Shown piece after piece: positions 8,773-17,865 of a DNA stretch of 64,000 nt. This stretch comes from Roseateles oligotrophus (lineage in GTDB: Bacteria > Pseudomonadota > Gammaproteobacteria > Burkholderiales > Burkholderiaceae_C). Numbering within the stretch: the stretch's first letter is position 1; each line of letters starts with the position of its first letter. Location: contig NZ_JAJIRN010000009.1 in assembly GCF_025717515.1 (NCBI RefSeq), positions 248,001-312,000 of the forward strand, given 5' to 3'. Made by a program: the position numbers and the translations under genes. Under the pieces are notes generated by a model. The model was not told where the DNA came from. It saw nothing but the letters and a program-made list of their open reading frames with translations, and ran no database searches.

Positions 8773-9697
8773 GTGCCTCCTCTACGGCATCGACATCGGC
8801 GGCAGCAAGATCGAGCTGGTTGCCTATCAAGGCGCCGAGCTGAGCGAGCGCTGGCGCAGGCGCGTTGACACGCCGACGCAAAGCTTCCCGGCCTTTGTCG
8901 AAGCGGTCGCGGGCTTGGTCGAGGCCGCCGATGCGGACTTGGGCAGGAGCGGGCAGTTGGGTCTTGGCCTGCCCGGCGTGGTCGATCCCGTCAGCGGTCT
9001 GCAGCTAAGCTCCAATGTGCCGGCGCTGAATGGCCAGGCCGTCGCTCCCGCCTTGAGCGCGCGGCTGCAGCGGCCGGTGGCGCTGGGCAATGACTGCCAA
9101 TGCTTTGCCTTGTCCGAGGCCCATGGCGGCGCGGCGGCGGGCGCCGAGAGCATGTTCGGTGCCATCCTGGGCACCGGGGCCGGTGGTGGTTATTGCGTCA
9201 ACGGCCGCTTGCTGCGCGGCTACAACAGCCTGGCCGGCGAATGGGGACACTGGGCCTTGCCGGCGACGCTGCGCGATGCGCACAAGCTGCCGATCTGGCC
9301 CTGCGGCTGCGGCCTGAGCGGCTGCCTGGAGCGCTATGTTTCCGGCAGCGGCTTGGCGGCGCTGTACCAGCATTTTGGCGGCGCGGCGTTGGCGGCTGCG
9401 GCCATCAATGAGCGCGCCGAGGCCGGCGAGGCGTTGGCCGCACATACGCTGGCCGTGCACCTGGATGTGCTCGCCCATGGCTTGGCCGGCTTGGTGCTGG
9501 TCTTGGACCCGCATGTGATTGTGCTGGGCGGCGGCCTGTCCAAGCTGCAGCACCTGTACCAGGCCTTGCCGGCCGCGGTGGCAAGGCATTTGTTTGCCGG
9601 CGCACGCGTGCCTCCCATCCTCATGCCCGCGTTCGGGGACGCCGGCGGCACCCGCGGCGCGGCCCTGCTGGCGCGTCAACTTGACCATTCTTCTTGA
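8750..9697 (+). CDS. agaK: ROK-family sugar kinase, likely N-acetylgalactosamine kinase
   Basis: A 315-aa ROK kinase, expected to phosphorylate imported GalNAc at C6 with ATP. The ATP-binding motif DIGGSK is near residue 15, the sugar/metal motif GEWGHW is in the middle, and the zinc-type cluster CGCGLSGCLE follows, all ROK hallmarks. The start overlaps agaS by 23 bp, which implies translational coupling. Placement between agaS and agaZ, and before the deacetylase gene, points to GalNAc rather than glucose or GlcNAc. Substrate choice cannot be read from the motifs alone; a GlcNAc kinase is the main alternative. Confidence 0.85.
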   Translation: MLPQSFTECLLYGIDIGGSKIELVAYQGAELSERWRRRVDTPTQSFPAFVEAVAGLVEAADADLGRSGQLGLGLPGVVDPVSGLQLSSNVPALNGQAVAPALSARLQRPVALGNDCQCFALSEAHGGAAAGAESMFGAILGTGAGGGYCVNGRLLRGYNSLAGEWGHWALPATLRDAHKLPIWPCGCGLSGCLERYVSGSGLAALYQHFGGAALAAAAINERAEAGEALAAHTLAVHLDVLAHGLAGLVLVLDPHVIVLGGGLSKLQHLYQALPAAVARHLFAGARVPPILMPAFGDAGGTRGAALLARQLDHSS

Positions 9698-9717
9698 GGC
9701 TCAGCCCGCTTCCATTT

Positions 9718-11025
9718 ATGTCGCTACTGCTTGAAATCATCTCCGCCCACCGCCAGGGGCAGCCGGTCGGCATCTACAGCGTTTGCTCGGCCAACGAGCA
9801 TGTGCTGCGGGCTGCGTTTGCCCAGGCGCGGCGCTATGCGACGCCGCTGCTGATCGAATCGACGTCCAATCAGGTCGATCAGTTCGGTGGCTATACAGGT
9901 ATGACGCCGCTGCAATTCCGCAGCTATGTGCTGAGGCTGGCCGAGGAAGAAGGCTTCGATGCCGCCGGCCTGCTGCTCGGTGGCGATCATCTGGGCCCGA
10001 ACGCCTGGCAGCATCTGCCGGCGGCTGAGGCGATGGGCTTCGCAGCCGAGCTGATTCGCAGTTATGTGGCGGCCGGTTTCGAGAAGATCCACCTCGACTG
10101 CAGCATGGCCTGCGCCGATGACCCCCGGCGCCTGCCCGACGAGACCGTGGCCGAACGGTCGGTGCTGTTGGCCGTGATCGCCGAGCAGGCCGCGCTGGAC
10201 GCGGGCCTGGCGCCACCGGTCTATGTGATCGGCACCGAGGTGCCGATCCCCGGCGGCGAGGCTTCGCTGGGCGCGGGCCTGGCCGTCACCACGCCGGCCG
10301 CTGCGGCCTGCACGCTGGCCGTGCATGCCCGGGCCTTTGCCGCGCATGGCCTGCAAGCCGCCTGGCAGCGCGTGATCGCGATGGTGGTGCAGCCGGGCGT
10401 GGACTTTGACCACAGTCAGATTCAGCATTACCGGCCGGCCGCTGCGGCCGAGTTGTCGCGCTTCGTCGCCGCCCAGATCGACCCGCCGAAGCTCGTGTTC
10501 GAGGCGCATTCGACCGACTACCAAACCGAGGCCGCCATGCATGCGCTGGTGCGTGACCATTTTGCGATTCTCAAGGTGGGCCCGGCGGTGACTTTCGCTT
10601 TGCGCGAGGCCTGGTTTGCGCTGGCGGCGATCGAGCGCGAACTGATTCCCTTTGGCCGCCAATCGCAACTGCCGGCGGTGCTGGAGCAGCGCATGCTGGC
10701 CGAACCCAAGCATTGGCTCAAGCATTACAGCGGCAGCCCGGCCGAGCAGCATCTGCTGCGCGCCTATGCATTGAGTGACCGTTGCCGCTATTACTGGGGC
10801 GATGCGGCGGTGTCGGCTGCCTTGGACAAGCTGATCGCCAATCTGGAGCGGCAGGCGATCCCGCTGCCGCTGCTGAGCCAGTTCCTGCCCGAGCAATTCG
10901 ACGCGGTGCTTGCGGGCGAACTGGCGGCCCAGCCGCGCGCGCTCGCCCAGCACAAGGTAGGCATGGTGTTGGCGCGTTATGCGCGCGCTTGCAGTCGCAA
11001 TGTCTCTCGTGAAACCGAAAGTTAA
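9718..11025 (+). CDS. agaZ: AgaZ/KbaZ family protein (tagatose-bisphosphate aldolase subunit or tagatose-6-P kinase)
   Basis: A 435-aa protein of the GatZ/KbaZ family. Conserved runs include STSNQVDQFGGYTGMTP, GGDHLGPN, KIHLDCSM, EVPIPGGE, QPGVDFDH and EAHSTDYQTE. In enteric bacteria the Z protein supports the tagatose-1,6-bisphosphate aldolase; other authors annotate it as a tagatose-6-phosphate kinase. The ATG chosen sits 20 bp after the kinase stop and matches the family N-terminus; a TTG eight codons upstream is less likely. No class II aldolase (AgaY/KbaY) or PfkB-type kinase gene lies in this cluster, so the partner must be encoded elsewhere or the protein acts alone. Confidence 0.88.
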   Translation: MSLLLEIISAHRQGQPVGIYSVCSANEHVLRAAFAQARRYATPLLIESTSNQVDQFGGYTGMTPLQFRSYVLRLAEEEGFDAAGLLLGGDHLGPNAWQHLPAAEAMGFAAELIRSYVAAGFEKIHLDCSMACADDPRRLPDETVAERSVLLAVIAEQAALDAGLAPPVYVIGTEVPIPGGEASLGAGLAVTTPAAAACTLAVHARAFAAHGLQAAWQRVIAMVVQPGVDFDHSQIQHYRPAAAAELSRFVAAQIDPPKLVFEAHSTDYQTEAAMHALVRDHFAILKVGPAVTFALREAWFALAAIERELIPFGRQSQLPAVLEQRMLAEPKHWLKHYSGSPAEQHLLRAYALSDRCRYYWGDAAVSAALDKLIANLERQAIPLPLLSQFLPEQFDAVLAGELAAQPRALAQHKVGMVLARYARACSRNVSRETES

Positions 11026-11089
11026 TTCGGCACATAGCTTTCGAACGCTTAAAGTTCGGGTCCCTGAAATGAAAGTAGGCAAGCAAGCG

Positions 11090-11878
11090 ATGAGCAAGAC
11101 CAAACCGCCGAGCCGCAACACCGGGCAGCGTCGCGAGCAGATCATGCAACTGCTGATGGAGCGGGGCAGTGTGGAGGTGTCGGAGTTGGCGCCCAAGCTG
11201 GGCGTGTCGACGGTGACGATACGCAGCGACCTGGCCGCCTTTGAAGAGCAAGGACTGGTCACGCGCAGTTATGGCGGCGCCGCGCTCAAGCGCATGCCGC
11301 CGCAGGAACACAATATCCGCCAGAAGGACGGCTTGAACAGCAGCCTGAAGGAGCGCATCGGGGCGCGAGCCGCACAGCTGGTGTCGAGCGGTGACAACAT
11401 CATCATCGACTCCGGCACGACGACGATGGCGCTGGCCCACCAGTTGCGCGAGCTGCGCAATATCACGGTGATGACCAACGGGCTCAATATCGCCTGGGAG
11501 TTGGCCGACGCCGAGGGCGTCGAGCTGATGCTGACCGGCGGGCTTTTGCGCAAGAAATCGCTGTCCATCCTGGGCACCCAGGCCGAGGCTTGCTTGGGCG
11601 GCTATATTTTCGACAAGCTGTTCCTGGGCGTGGACGGCTGCGATCTGCAGTTTGGCCTGACCACTCACCACGAGGCCGAGGCGAGGCTCAATCACATGAT
11701 GGTGGAGCGGGCCAAGAAGGTCATCGTGTTGAGCGACTCGAGCAAGTTCGGCCGCGTCAGCTTGCACCGTATCGTGCAGCTCGACCGTGTGCACACCCTG
11801 ATCACCGACGCCGGCATCAGCAGCGAATACCGCGACGGCCTGCTGCGCTTGGGGCTAGAACTGATCATTGTGGAATGA
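11090..11878 (+). CDS. agaR: DeoR-family transcriptional regulator AgaR
   Basis: A 262-aa DeoR-type repressor. The N-terminal winged helix-turn-helix spans about residues 12-65 (REQIMQLL, VSTVTIRSDLA). The C-terminal sugar-phosphate sensor domain contains DSGTTTMALA and DKLFLGVDGCD, typical of DeoR effector domains. Being inside the aga operon, it probably responds to an aminosugar phosphate and controls both divergent operons. The start is uncertain: an in-frame ATG at 11069 would add seven residues, and the reading frame stays open further upstream. The gap to agaZ holds GAAAG and CTTTCG motifs, so the gene may have its own regulated promoter. It overlaps the deacetylase gene by 4 bp. Confidence 0.88.
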   Translation: MSKTKPPSRNTGQRREQIMQLLMERGSVEVSELAPKLGVSTVTIRSDLAAFEEQGLVTRSYGGAALKRMPPQEHNIRQKDGLNSSLKERIGARAAQLVSSGDNIIIDSGTTTMALAHQLRELRNITVMTNGLNIAWELADAEGVELMLTGGLLRKKSLSILGTQAEACLGGYIFDKLFLGVDGCDLQFGLTTHHEAEARLNHMMVERAKKVIVLSDSSKFGRVSLHRIVQLDRVHTLITDAGISSEYRDGLLRLGLELIIVE

Positions 11879-13008
11879 GTGCCCAAATCGCATCGCTGTC
11901 GGGTCGCATCCTGACGCCGGCCGGTTGGCTGCTCGGCCGGGTCGAGTTCGACGAACGCGTGCTGCGCATCCTGCCCGATGCTGCCGCGCCATCCGAACGG
12001 ATTATCTTGCCGGGCTTTGTCGACCTGCATGTGCATGGCGGCGCCGGGGTCGACATCATGCAAGGCGGCGATACGGCGGTGCAAGTCGCGCGGGCCCACG
12101 CTAGGCACGGCACCACCTCGATGCTGGGCACGACGATGACCGCCAGCCCGGCCTCTATCGAACATGCGCTGGACGGCTTGGCCGACGCGATGACCGAGCG
12201 TGTGGCCGGCACGGCGCGTATTCTCGGCGTGCATCTGGAAGGCCCGTTCATCAGCGAGAAGCGCCTCGGCGCGCAGCCGAATCTGGTCTGCTCGGCCACC
12301 TTGGCGCAGGTGCTGCACTATCACGCCATCGCACCCATCAAGGTCTTGACGCTGGCGCCCGAACTGAGCGGGCACCTGGCCTTGATTCCGCAGCTGAGGG
12401 AGCTCGGCATCCGGGTGCAGATCGGCCACTCGGCCGGCAGCTACGAAGACGGTGTGGCGGCGCTGGACGCTGGCGTGGCCGGCTTCACCCATTTGTTCAA
12501 CGGCATGACGCCGCTGAATCACTACCAACCCGGCATCGTCGGCGCGGCGCTGGCCCATGCGGAATATGCGGAGCTGATCCCGGATCTGCAGCATGTGCAT
12601 CCGGGCGCGATGCGGGTGGCGCTGCGCGCCATCCCCAGGCTCTTTTGCGTGACCGACGCGACGGCCGCCACCGGCATGCCAGACGGCGAATATTCGCTCG
12701 GCACGCAGACGGTCTTGAAATGCCTGGGCTGTGTCCGACTGGCGAGCGGCTCGCTGGCCGGCAGCGCCCTGACCATGGATCAGGCGCTGCGCAATCTGCT
12801 CTCGATCGGCGTCGACTTGGCGGCCGCTTCGCATTGCCTGTCACGCAATCCGGCCGACTATCTCGGCCTGCCCGAGCGCGGCCGCATTGCGCCGGGCGCC
12901 TGGGCCGACCTGGTCGTCCTGGATGCCGAGCTGCAGGTGCAGGCCGTCGCCATCGAAGGCGAACTTCTTTCCACCCTGAATACCAAGACCCAAGGACCTC
13001 CAGCATGA
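11875..13008 (+). CDS. agaA: N-acetylgalactosamine-6-phosphate deacetylase (AgaA/NagA family)
   Basis: A 377-aa amidohydrolase expected to remove acetate from GalNAc-6-phosphate. The metal-site motif DLHVHGG lies near residue 52, followed by HLEGPF, the histidine motif IGHSAGSYEDG, THLFNGM and the catalytic-aspartate region CVTDATAATGMPDGEY. Length and motif order match NagA. The ATG overlaps the agaR stop as ATGA, and the transporter ATG overlaps its own stop the same way, so the genes are tightly coupled. NagA enzymes may accept both GlcNAc-6-P and GalNAc-6-P; the GalNAc assignment rests on the operon. Confidence 0.88.
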   Translation: MSAQIASLSGRILTPAGWLLGRVEFDERVLRILPDAAAPSERIILPGFVDLHVHGGAGVDIMQGGDTAVQVARAHARHGTTSMLGTTMTASPASIEHALDGLADAMTERVAGTARILGVHLEGPFISEKRLGAQPNLVCSATLAQVLHYHAIAPIKVLTLAPELSGHLALIPQLRELGIRVQIGHSAGSYEDGVAALDAGVAGFTHLFNGMTPLNHYQPGIVGAALAHAEYAELIPDLQHVHPGAMRVALRAIPRLFCVTDATAATGMPDGEYSLGTQTVLKCLGCVRLASGSLAGSALTMDQALRNLLSIGVDLAAASHCLSRNPADYLGLPERGRIAPGAWADLVVLDAELQVQAVAIEGELLSTLNTKTQGPPA

Positions 13009-14810
13009 ACGCGCCCGCAATTGCTTTGCCCACTGTGCCAGCGGCCTCAAGCCGAGCCTGGTCTATGCGCTTCATGCTCTTTATCGCCGGCATGGGCGGC
13101 CTGCTTTACGGCATTGACATCGGCATCATTGCCGGCGCCTTGCCCTATCTGGAATCCACGGCGTCCATAACTTGGCGTTTGAGCGCGCAGCAGCTCGGCT
13201 TCATCGTCGCGGCCGTGCTCTTGGGCAGTGTCTTGTCGTCCTTGTTTGCCGGCGCCTTGGCCGATTGGATCGGGCGCAAAAAGGTCATGGTCTTGAGCGG
13301 GCTGTTGTTCACCTTGAGCATTCCCATCATCGCTTTGGCCGATGGCTACACGCCGTTGCTCTTGGGGCGCTTGTTGCAGGGCATCAGCGGCGGCTTGATC
13401 GGTGTGGTGGTGCCGCTGTATCTGGCCGAATGCTTGGGTGCCGACAACCGCGGCCGTGGCACGGCGATGTTCCAACTGCTCTTGACCATAGGTCTGGTGG
13501 TGGCCGCGCTGATCGGGCTGTACTATGCCCGCGAGGTGGAATCCGTCGCCGCTAGCCTTGGCAGCGACGCGCTGTTCACGGCCAAAGATCAGGCTTGGCG
13601 CAGCATCTTCTGGAGCTGTCTGCTGCCAGGTCTGGTGTTCACCATCGGCAGCCTGTGCTTGACCGAGTCGCCACGCTGGCTGGTCGGTCGAGGCCATATT
13701 GACGCTGCCCATGCTGCCTTGTTGCGCAGCCGCAGCGGGGCCGAAGCGGAGCAAGAATTGCGGGAGATGCAGCAAGCCCGACAAGCCAGCGGCGGCGGGG
13801 CAGGGCAAGCCAATGCACCGCGCGAGCCCTTGTTCAGTCGCCGCTATATGGCGCCGTTCCTGCTGGCCTGCGTGATCTTGGCCTGCACCCAAGCGACCGG
13901 CATCAACTCGATCCTTGCCTATCTGGTGAATATCCTGAATCAGGCGGGCCTGGGCGGTTCGTCTGCGAACGCGGCCGATGTCGCCATCAAGGTGCTGAAC
14001 GCGGTGATGACGGTGGTGGCGCTGATGCTGGTCGACCGCAGGGGCCGCAAATTCCTTTTGATGTTGGGCAGCGGAGGCATCTTTGTGTCGCTGCTGTTGG
14101 CCGGCAGCCTGTTCTTGTCGGCCGAGCGCGGCCGACTTGACGTCAAGCCGGCGCTGCAGCAAATGGTGCAGCAAGATCGACTTGCCTTGAGCTTCGACGC
14201 GGCCACCTTGGCCAAGCTGGGCGTGGTGGCGAGCGGCTTGCCGCAGCAACTGACGCTGTCCTATTCCTACGGTGACTTCAGCAATGTGCAGAGCCGCCGC
14301 AGCGACGAACTTGACGCCAAGCCGATCGAAATTCGGCGCGAGCACGCGGTGCAGGCCGACAGCGTCATCGGCGCTTTCTTTCGCCGTCTGCACCTGAATC
14401 CCTTTGCCGACCCAGGCTTGGCGGCAAGCGCGCCCTTGGTGATCGAACAGGCGCTGGTCGGCCCGGTGCCCAGCCAGACCCATGGCTGGTTGGTGACCGC
14501 CTGCATCTTCGCCTTCGTCGCGTTCTTTGCGGTAGGCCCCGGTGTCTGCGTCTGGTTGGCCTTGTCGGAACTGATGCCCACGCGCATCCGCTCCAACGGC
14601 ATGAGCATCGCGCTGTTGATCAACCAGTTTGTTTCGACCTCTATCGCGGCGGCATTTTTACCCACCGTCGGCAATCACGGTTATGCCGCCATGTTCTTCT
14701 TTTGGGCGGCGTGCACGGTGATCTATTTCTTGGCGGCCGCCTTGCTCTTGCCGGAAACCAAGGGCAAGACGCTGGAACAAATTGAAGCGCACTTTGCGCG
14801 CAAGCGCTGA
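13005..14810 (+). CDS. Sugar-porter family MFS transporter with a large periplasmic insert, likely GalNAc permease (AgaP role)
   Basis: A 601-aa inner-membrane MFS protein of the sugar-porter type. Signature motifs are GIDIGIIAGALPY in helix 1, DWIGRKK after helix 2, GRLLQGISGG, ESPRWLVGRG, QATGINSILAY in helix 7, DRRGRK after helix 8, and LPETKGKTLEQIE at the C-terminus. Between helix 9 and helix 10 it carries about 120 extra residues (373-493), which should lie in the periplasm; ordinary members have a short loop there. The downstream helix starts at about 494 and leads to GPGVCVWLALSELMPTRIR. As last gene of the aga operon it most likely imports GalNAc without phosphorylation, which fits the separate ROK kinase. 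Confidence 0.85.
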   Translation: MNAPAIALPTVPAASSRAWSMRFMLFIAGMGGLLYGIDIGIIAGALPYLESTASITWRLSAQQLGFIVAAVLLGSVLSSLFAGALADWIGRKKVMVLSGLLFTLSIPIIALADGYTPLLLGRLLQGISGGLIGVVVPLYLAECLGADNRGRGTAMFQLLLTIGLVVAALIGLYYAREVESVAASLGSDALFTAKDQAWRSIFWSCLLPGLVFTIGSLCLTESPRWLVGRGHIDAAHAALLRSRSGAEAEQELREMQQARQASGGGAGQANAPREPLFSRRYMAPFLLACVILACTQATGINSILAYLVNILNQAGLGGSSANAADVAIKVLNAVMTVVALMLVDRRGRKFLLMLGSGGIFVSLLLAGSLFLSAERGRLDVKPALQQMVQQDRLALSFDAATLAKLGVVASGLPQQLTLSYSYGDFSNVQSRRSDELDAKPIEIRREHAVQADSVIGAFFRRLHLNPFADPGLAASAPLVIEQALVGPVPSQTHGWLVTACIFAFVAFFAVGPGVCVWLALSELMPTRIRSNGMSIALLINQFVSTSIAAAFLPTVGNHGYAAMFFFWAACTVIYFLAAALLLPETKGKTLEQIEAHFARKR

Positions 14811-14821
14811 GAAGATCAGCT

Positions 14822-17800
14822 TTACACCGTCGCCATCAAGCGACGCGACCGCTGCAGATGCCAGGCCATGTCCAGCTCCTCGAAGGCCTCAGCGGCCCGA
14901 GCCAGCAAGGCCTGCGCAGGCTCGCCCTGGCCGAGAGCCAACTCGGCCGCCAAAAGGCGATTGCAGGCGGACTCATGCGCCGAGCCGCGCAGGTCTGCTA
15001 CCGCCTGCGCCGCATCCAGATAACGCTGAGCACGCTGGGCGTCCGCAGCCGCAGCGGCGATTCGAGCCGCCGCCCGGTAGGCCATCGCCACGCCGATCCA
15101 GTCGCGCTGGCGGCCACGCCGCAAGGCCAGGGCAATCTGGCGGCGAGCACCGCCCACATCGCCTTGTTCGGCCAGCACATCGGCCAACCAACCATGGATC
15201 AGTGAACTGAACAGGCCGCCACCGCGCGGCGCCAGCCAAGTCGCGGCGTCCTGCAAGGATTGGGCCGAGGCGGCCGAACGCTCGATCTGCCAGGCCGCGT
15301 AGGCGCCGGCGGCATGACCCATTGAATAGGTGAACAGGCTGCGCACCAAACCGCCGATACGGTGCGCCTGCGCGGCCGCTTGCTGCGCCTGCGCCCAATC
15401 ACCTTGCCACAGGTACACCGCCGCGCGCCAACCCTGCACCGAGGCCTCGACGGCATGGTTCGAGCCTTGAATGATGGACAGCGCCTCTTCGAAGCAGGCA
15501 TGTGCCGCCGCAAAATGACCCTGGTCGCCCAAGACATAGGCGCGGCAGGCGAGCGAGTAGGCCAGGCCCACGGCCGGGCGCGTCGGCGGGGCCGTCGTTT
15601 GTCGCAAGGCGCGCAAGAAAACGATGGCTTCATCCAGTCGCGTCAAGGCCTCGGGGTAGGCCGCCGCCGCCGCCAACAACTGGCCCTGCGCGCCGTGCAA
15701 TTGCGCGATCAGGGCCACATTTTCTTCGCCATTGCACTGCGCCGCCGCCAGGCCACTTGCGCAATGCAAGAGGCCGGCACGCACTTCGCCAAGTGCATAG
15801 CTGGCATAACCCAGCCAATAGTCGGCGCGCGCAATCAAGGTCGCATCGCCAATTTTTTCGGCCAATTGGACGGCGTGCTGGAGCACGCGCAGATCGGCTC
15901 GTGAGGCGTCAAACACGCAGGCGACGCCGAAGCGCTGTGCGATCGACACCCAACGAGTACCGATCGGGCTGCCCTCGGGGAGGTTCTCCAATGCCGCCAG
16001 TGCCGCGCGGTATTGCTTCTTGGCGCGGTCCAGCGCGGACGCGGCCAGGGCCTGATCGCCGGCTCGCTCGGCATGCACGGCCGCCTCTGCCCATTGCCCG
16101 GCTGCAGCCTCGTGATAACCCAGCAACTCATCGGTCGCTTGGCGGGGCGTGTCATGCGCCTGCGAGCGCAACTCGGCGGCGATATGGCGGTGCATCGCTT
16201 GGCGTTCATGCCATCCGATCGACTCATAGACGACATCGCGGGTCAGGCCATGCTTGAAACGAAAGAAACCGGCGCGCCGGTCCGGATAGACAAAGTCATG
16301 CTCGGCCAGGCCCAGCACGGCCGTATCCTGCTCGCTGCAGCCGGTCAAACGCTGCATCAGCCAGGCCGGAATGATGTTGCCGATGACCGCCGCTGCGCGC
16401 AGCAAGGCCGCCTGCTCGGGCGCCAAACGCGCCACACGAGAGAGGGTCAGCGCCGACAGCCAAGCCTGCCCCGCCGAGTCAACACGTGGCCGACTCAGCG
16501 CCCGTCGACCGGCCTGCTCATATTTGATGGCGTGACACAACTCCTCGATGAACAAAGGATTGCCGCCGGCATGGCGCTGAATATCAAGCGCAATGAATGG
16601 GTCCGTGTTCGGCAATAGCTGAACAATCGCCAGTTCGGCTTCGACGGTATTGAAGGGCTGCAGTTCGAGCATGGCCGCGCCGCTATCGGCCAACCCCGCC
16701 TCTTGCGGTCGCGTGGCGGTCAGCAGCAGCAAGGGCAGTTTTTGCTTGACCGCCAGGGCATACAGGCGATGCAGCAACAGCAAACTCGCGTCGTCGGCCC
16801 ATTGCAGGTCGTCTATGAAAATCAGCTGCGGGGCCTGGCGCGTCAATCCCGCCAATAAATGCAACAGACCGGACTGGCGCAATGGCGGGGCCGCGCTCAA
16901 CAGGGGCTCGGCTTCGGCCATGCCCTGCGATACCAAGATCCGCAACATCTGCAGATAGGGTTGCAGCGGTTCGGCGCTCAAATAGCTTTCGCAATAGCCG
17001 CGCTGTATTTTGCAGTCTTTCAGGGCGGCGCGACGCAGGAATTCTTCCGTCAAGCGGGTCTTGCCGACACCGGCGTTGGCGCGAATGCTGACCCAGCCGG
17101 GCCGACCCTGGATCGCCGCCGCCAAAGCCTGGTCCAGCATCAGCAGCTCTGCCGTGCGACCAACGAACGGCGCCAGGCCGCGCTGCTGGCTGGCCTCGAA
17201 GCGCCGGCCAATCGTTGACCGGCCCTTGATGGCATAGACGGCAAGGGCGGTGCTGCGGCCCTTGAGTTGCACCACCCGGCGTTCGCTGGTTTGGAAATAG
17301 TGACTCTGCAACCCCAGGGTTTCTTCGCTGACGAGGATCTCGTCGACTTCGGCCTCGTCGGATAAGCGGGCGGCGAAATTCGGCGTATTGCCAAGCAGGT
17401 CGAAGCGCCCTCTGACCGCGTCGCCTTCCTCGATCAAGACCATACCGGCATGAATACCTGAATGCAGACTCAACTCTTGCCCATGTGGCCATTGCCCGCT
17501 GCCGCTTGGCGGCCGCATCAATCGCACTTGCTGGTGCAACTCGAGCGCCGCTTCGGTGGCACGCCGGCCGTCGTCCTCGCGCATTTCCGGATGGCCGAAG
17601 ATGGCCAGCATGCCGTCGCCCTGAATGCGCACCACCGTGCCGCCATGGCGCGGCACCACGCCTTGATAGAGTGCGCGCAGTTCGCGCAGCATGATGGCGT
17701 AATGCTCGGCCTCCATGGCGTCGGCAAGCCGAGTCGATTCGGACAGGTCTGCAAACAGCACGGTCAGATTTCGGCGTTCCCCCATCGCATGCGACACCGG

Positions 17801-17830
17801 AACTTGATCGGTCGGGTTGATCATGGGCAT
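14822..17830 (-). CDS. Class III nucleotide cyclase fused to AAA-type ATPase and TPR-like repeats
   Basis: About 1002 aa. The N-terminal class III adenylate/guanylate cyclase domain (about 15-205) has the metal motif LFADLSES and the second aspartate region RIQGDGMLAIFG. A STAND-like ATPase follows, with P-loop ANAGVGKT and Walker B LIFIDDLQWADD. The C-terminal half is alpha-helical and TPR-like, rich in Ala. The architecture is common in proteobacteria and suggests a ligand- or partner-gated signalling protein. An in-frame ATG at 17851 adds seven residues; the chosen start has AGGGG about ten bases upstream. It lies 35 bp downstream of the second cyclase-like gene, on the same strand. The ligand and cyclic nucleotide product are unknown. 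Confidence 0.85.
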   Translation of the reverse strand: MPMINPTDQVPVSHAMGERRNLTVLFADLSESTRLADAMEAEHYAIMLRELRALYQGVVPRHGGTVVRIQGDGMLAIFGHPEMREDDGRRATEAALELHQQVRLMRPPSGSGQWPHGQELSLHSGIHAGMVLIEEGDAVRGRFDLLGNTPNFAARLSDEAEVDEILVSEETLGLQSHYFQTSERRVVQLKGRSTALAVYAIKGRSTIGRRFEASQQRGLAPFVGRTAELLMLDQALAAAIQGRPGWVSIRANAGVGKTRLTEEFLRRAALKDCKIQRGYCESYLSAEPLQPYLQMLRILVSQGMAEAEPLLSAAPPLRQSGLLHLLAGLTRQAPQLIFIDDLQWADDASLLLLHRLYALAVKQKLPLLLLTATRPQEAGLADSGAAMLELQPFNTVEAELAIVQLLPNTDPFIALDIQRHAGGNPLFIEELCHAIKYEQAGRRALSRPRVDSAGQAWLSALTLSRVARLAPEQAALLRAAAVIGNIIPAWLMQRLTGCSEQDTAVLGLAEHDFVYPDRRAGFFRFKHGLTRDVVYESIGWHERQAMHRHIAAELRSQAHDTPRQATDELLGYHEAAAGQWAEAAVHAERAGDQALAASALDRAKKQYRAALAALENLPEGSPIGTRWVSIAQRFGVACVFDASRADLRVLQHAVQLAEKIGDATLIARADYWLGYASYALGEVRAGLLHCASGLAAAQCNGEENVALIAQLHGAQGQLLAAAAAYPEALTRLDEAIVFLRALRQTTAPPTRPAVGLAYSLACRAYVLGDQGHFAAAHACFEEALSIIQGSNHAVEASVQGWRAAVYLWQGDWAQAQQAAAQAHRIGGLVRSLFTYSMGHAAGAYAAWQIERSAASAQSLQDAATWLAPRGGGLFSSLIHGWLADVLAEQGDVGGARRQIALALRRGRQRDWIGVAMAYRAAARIAAAAADAQRAQRYLDAAQAVADLRGSAHESACNRLLAAELALGQGEPAQALLARAAEAFEELDMAWHLQRSRRLMATV

Positions 17831-17865
17831 GTGTCTGTTTCCCCTGATCATAGGGCGGCAGAGCC

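Noticed and set aside
9724-11262. 512-codon open frame on the minus strand
   Set aside because: It runs antisense to agaZ and the start of agaR, both firmly identified.
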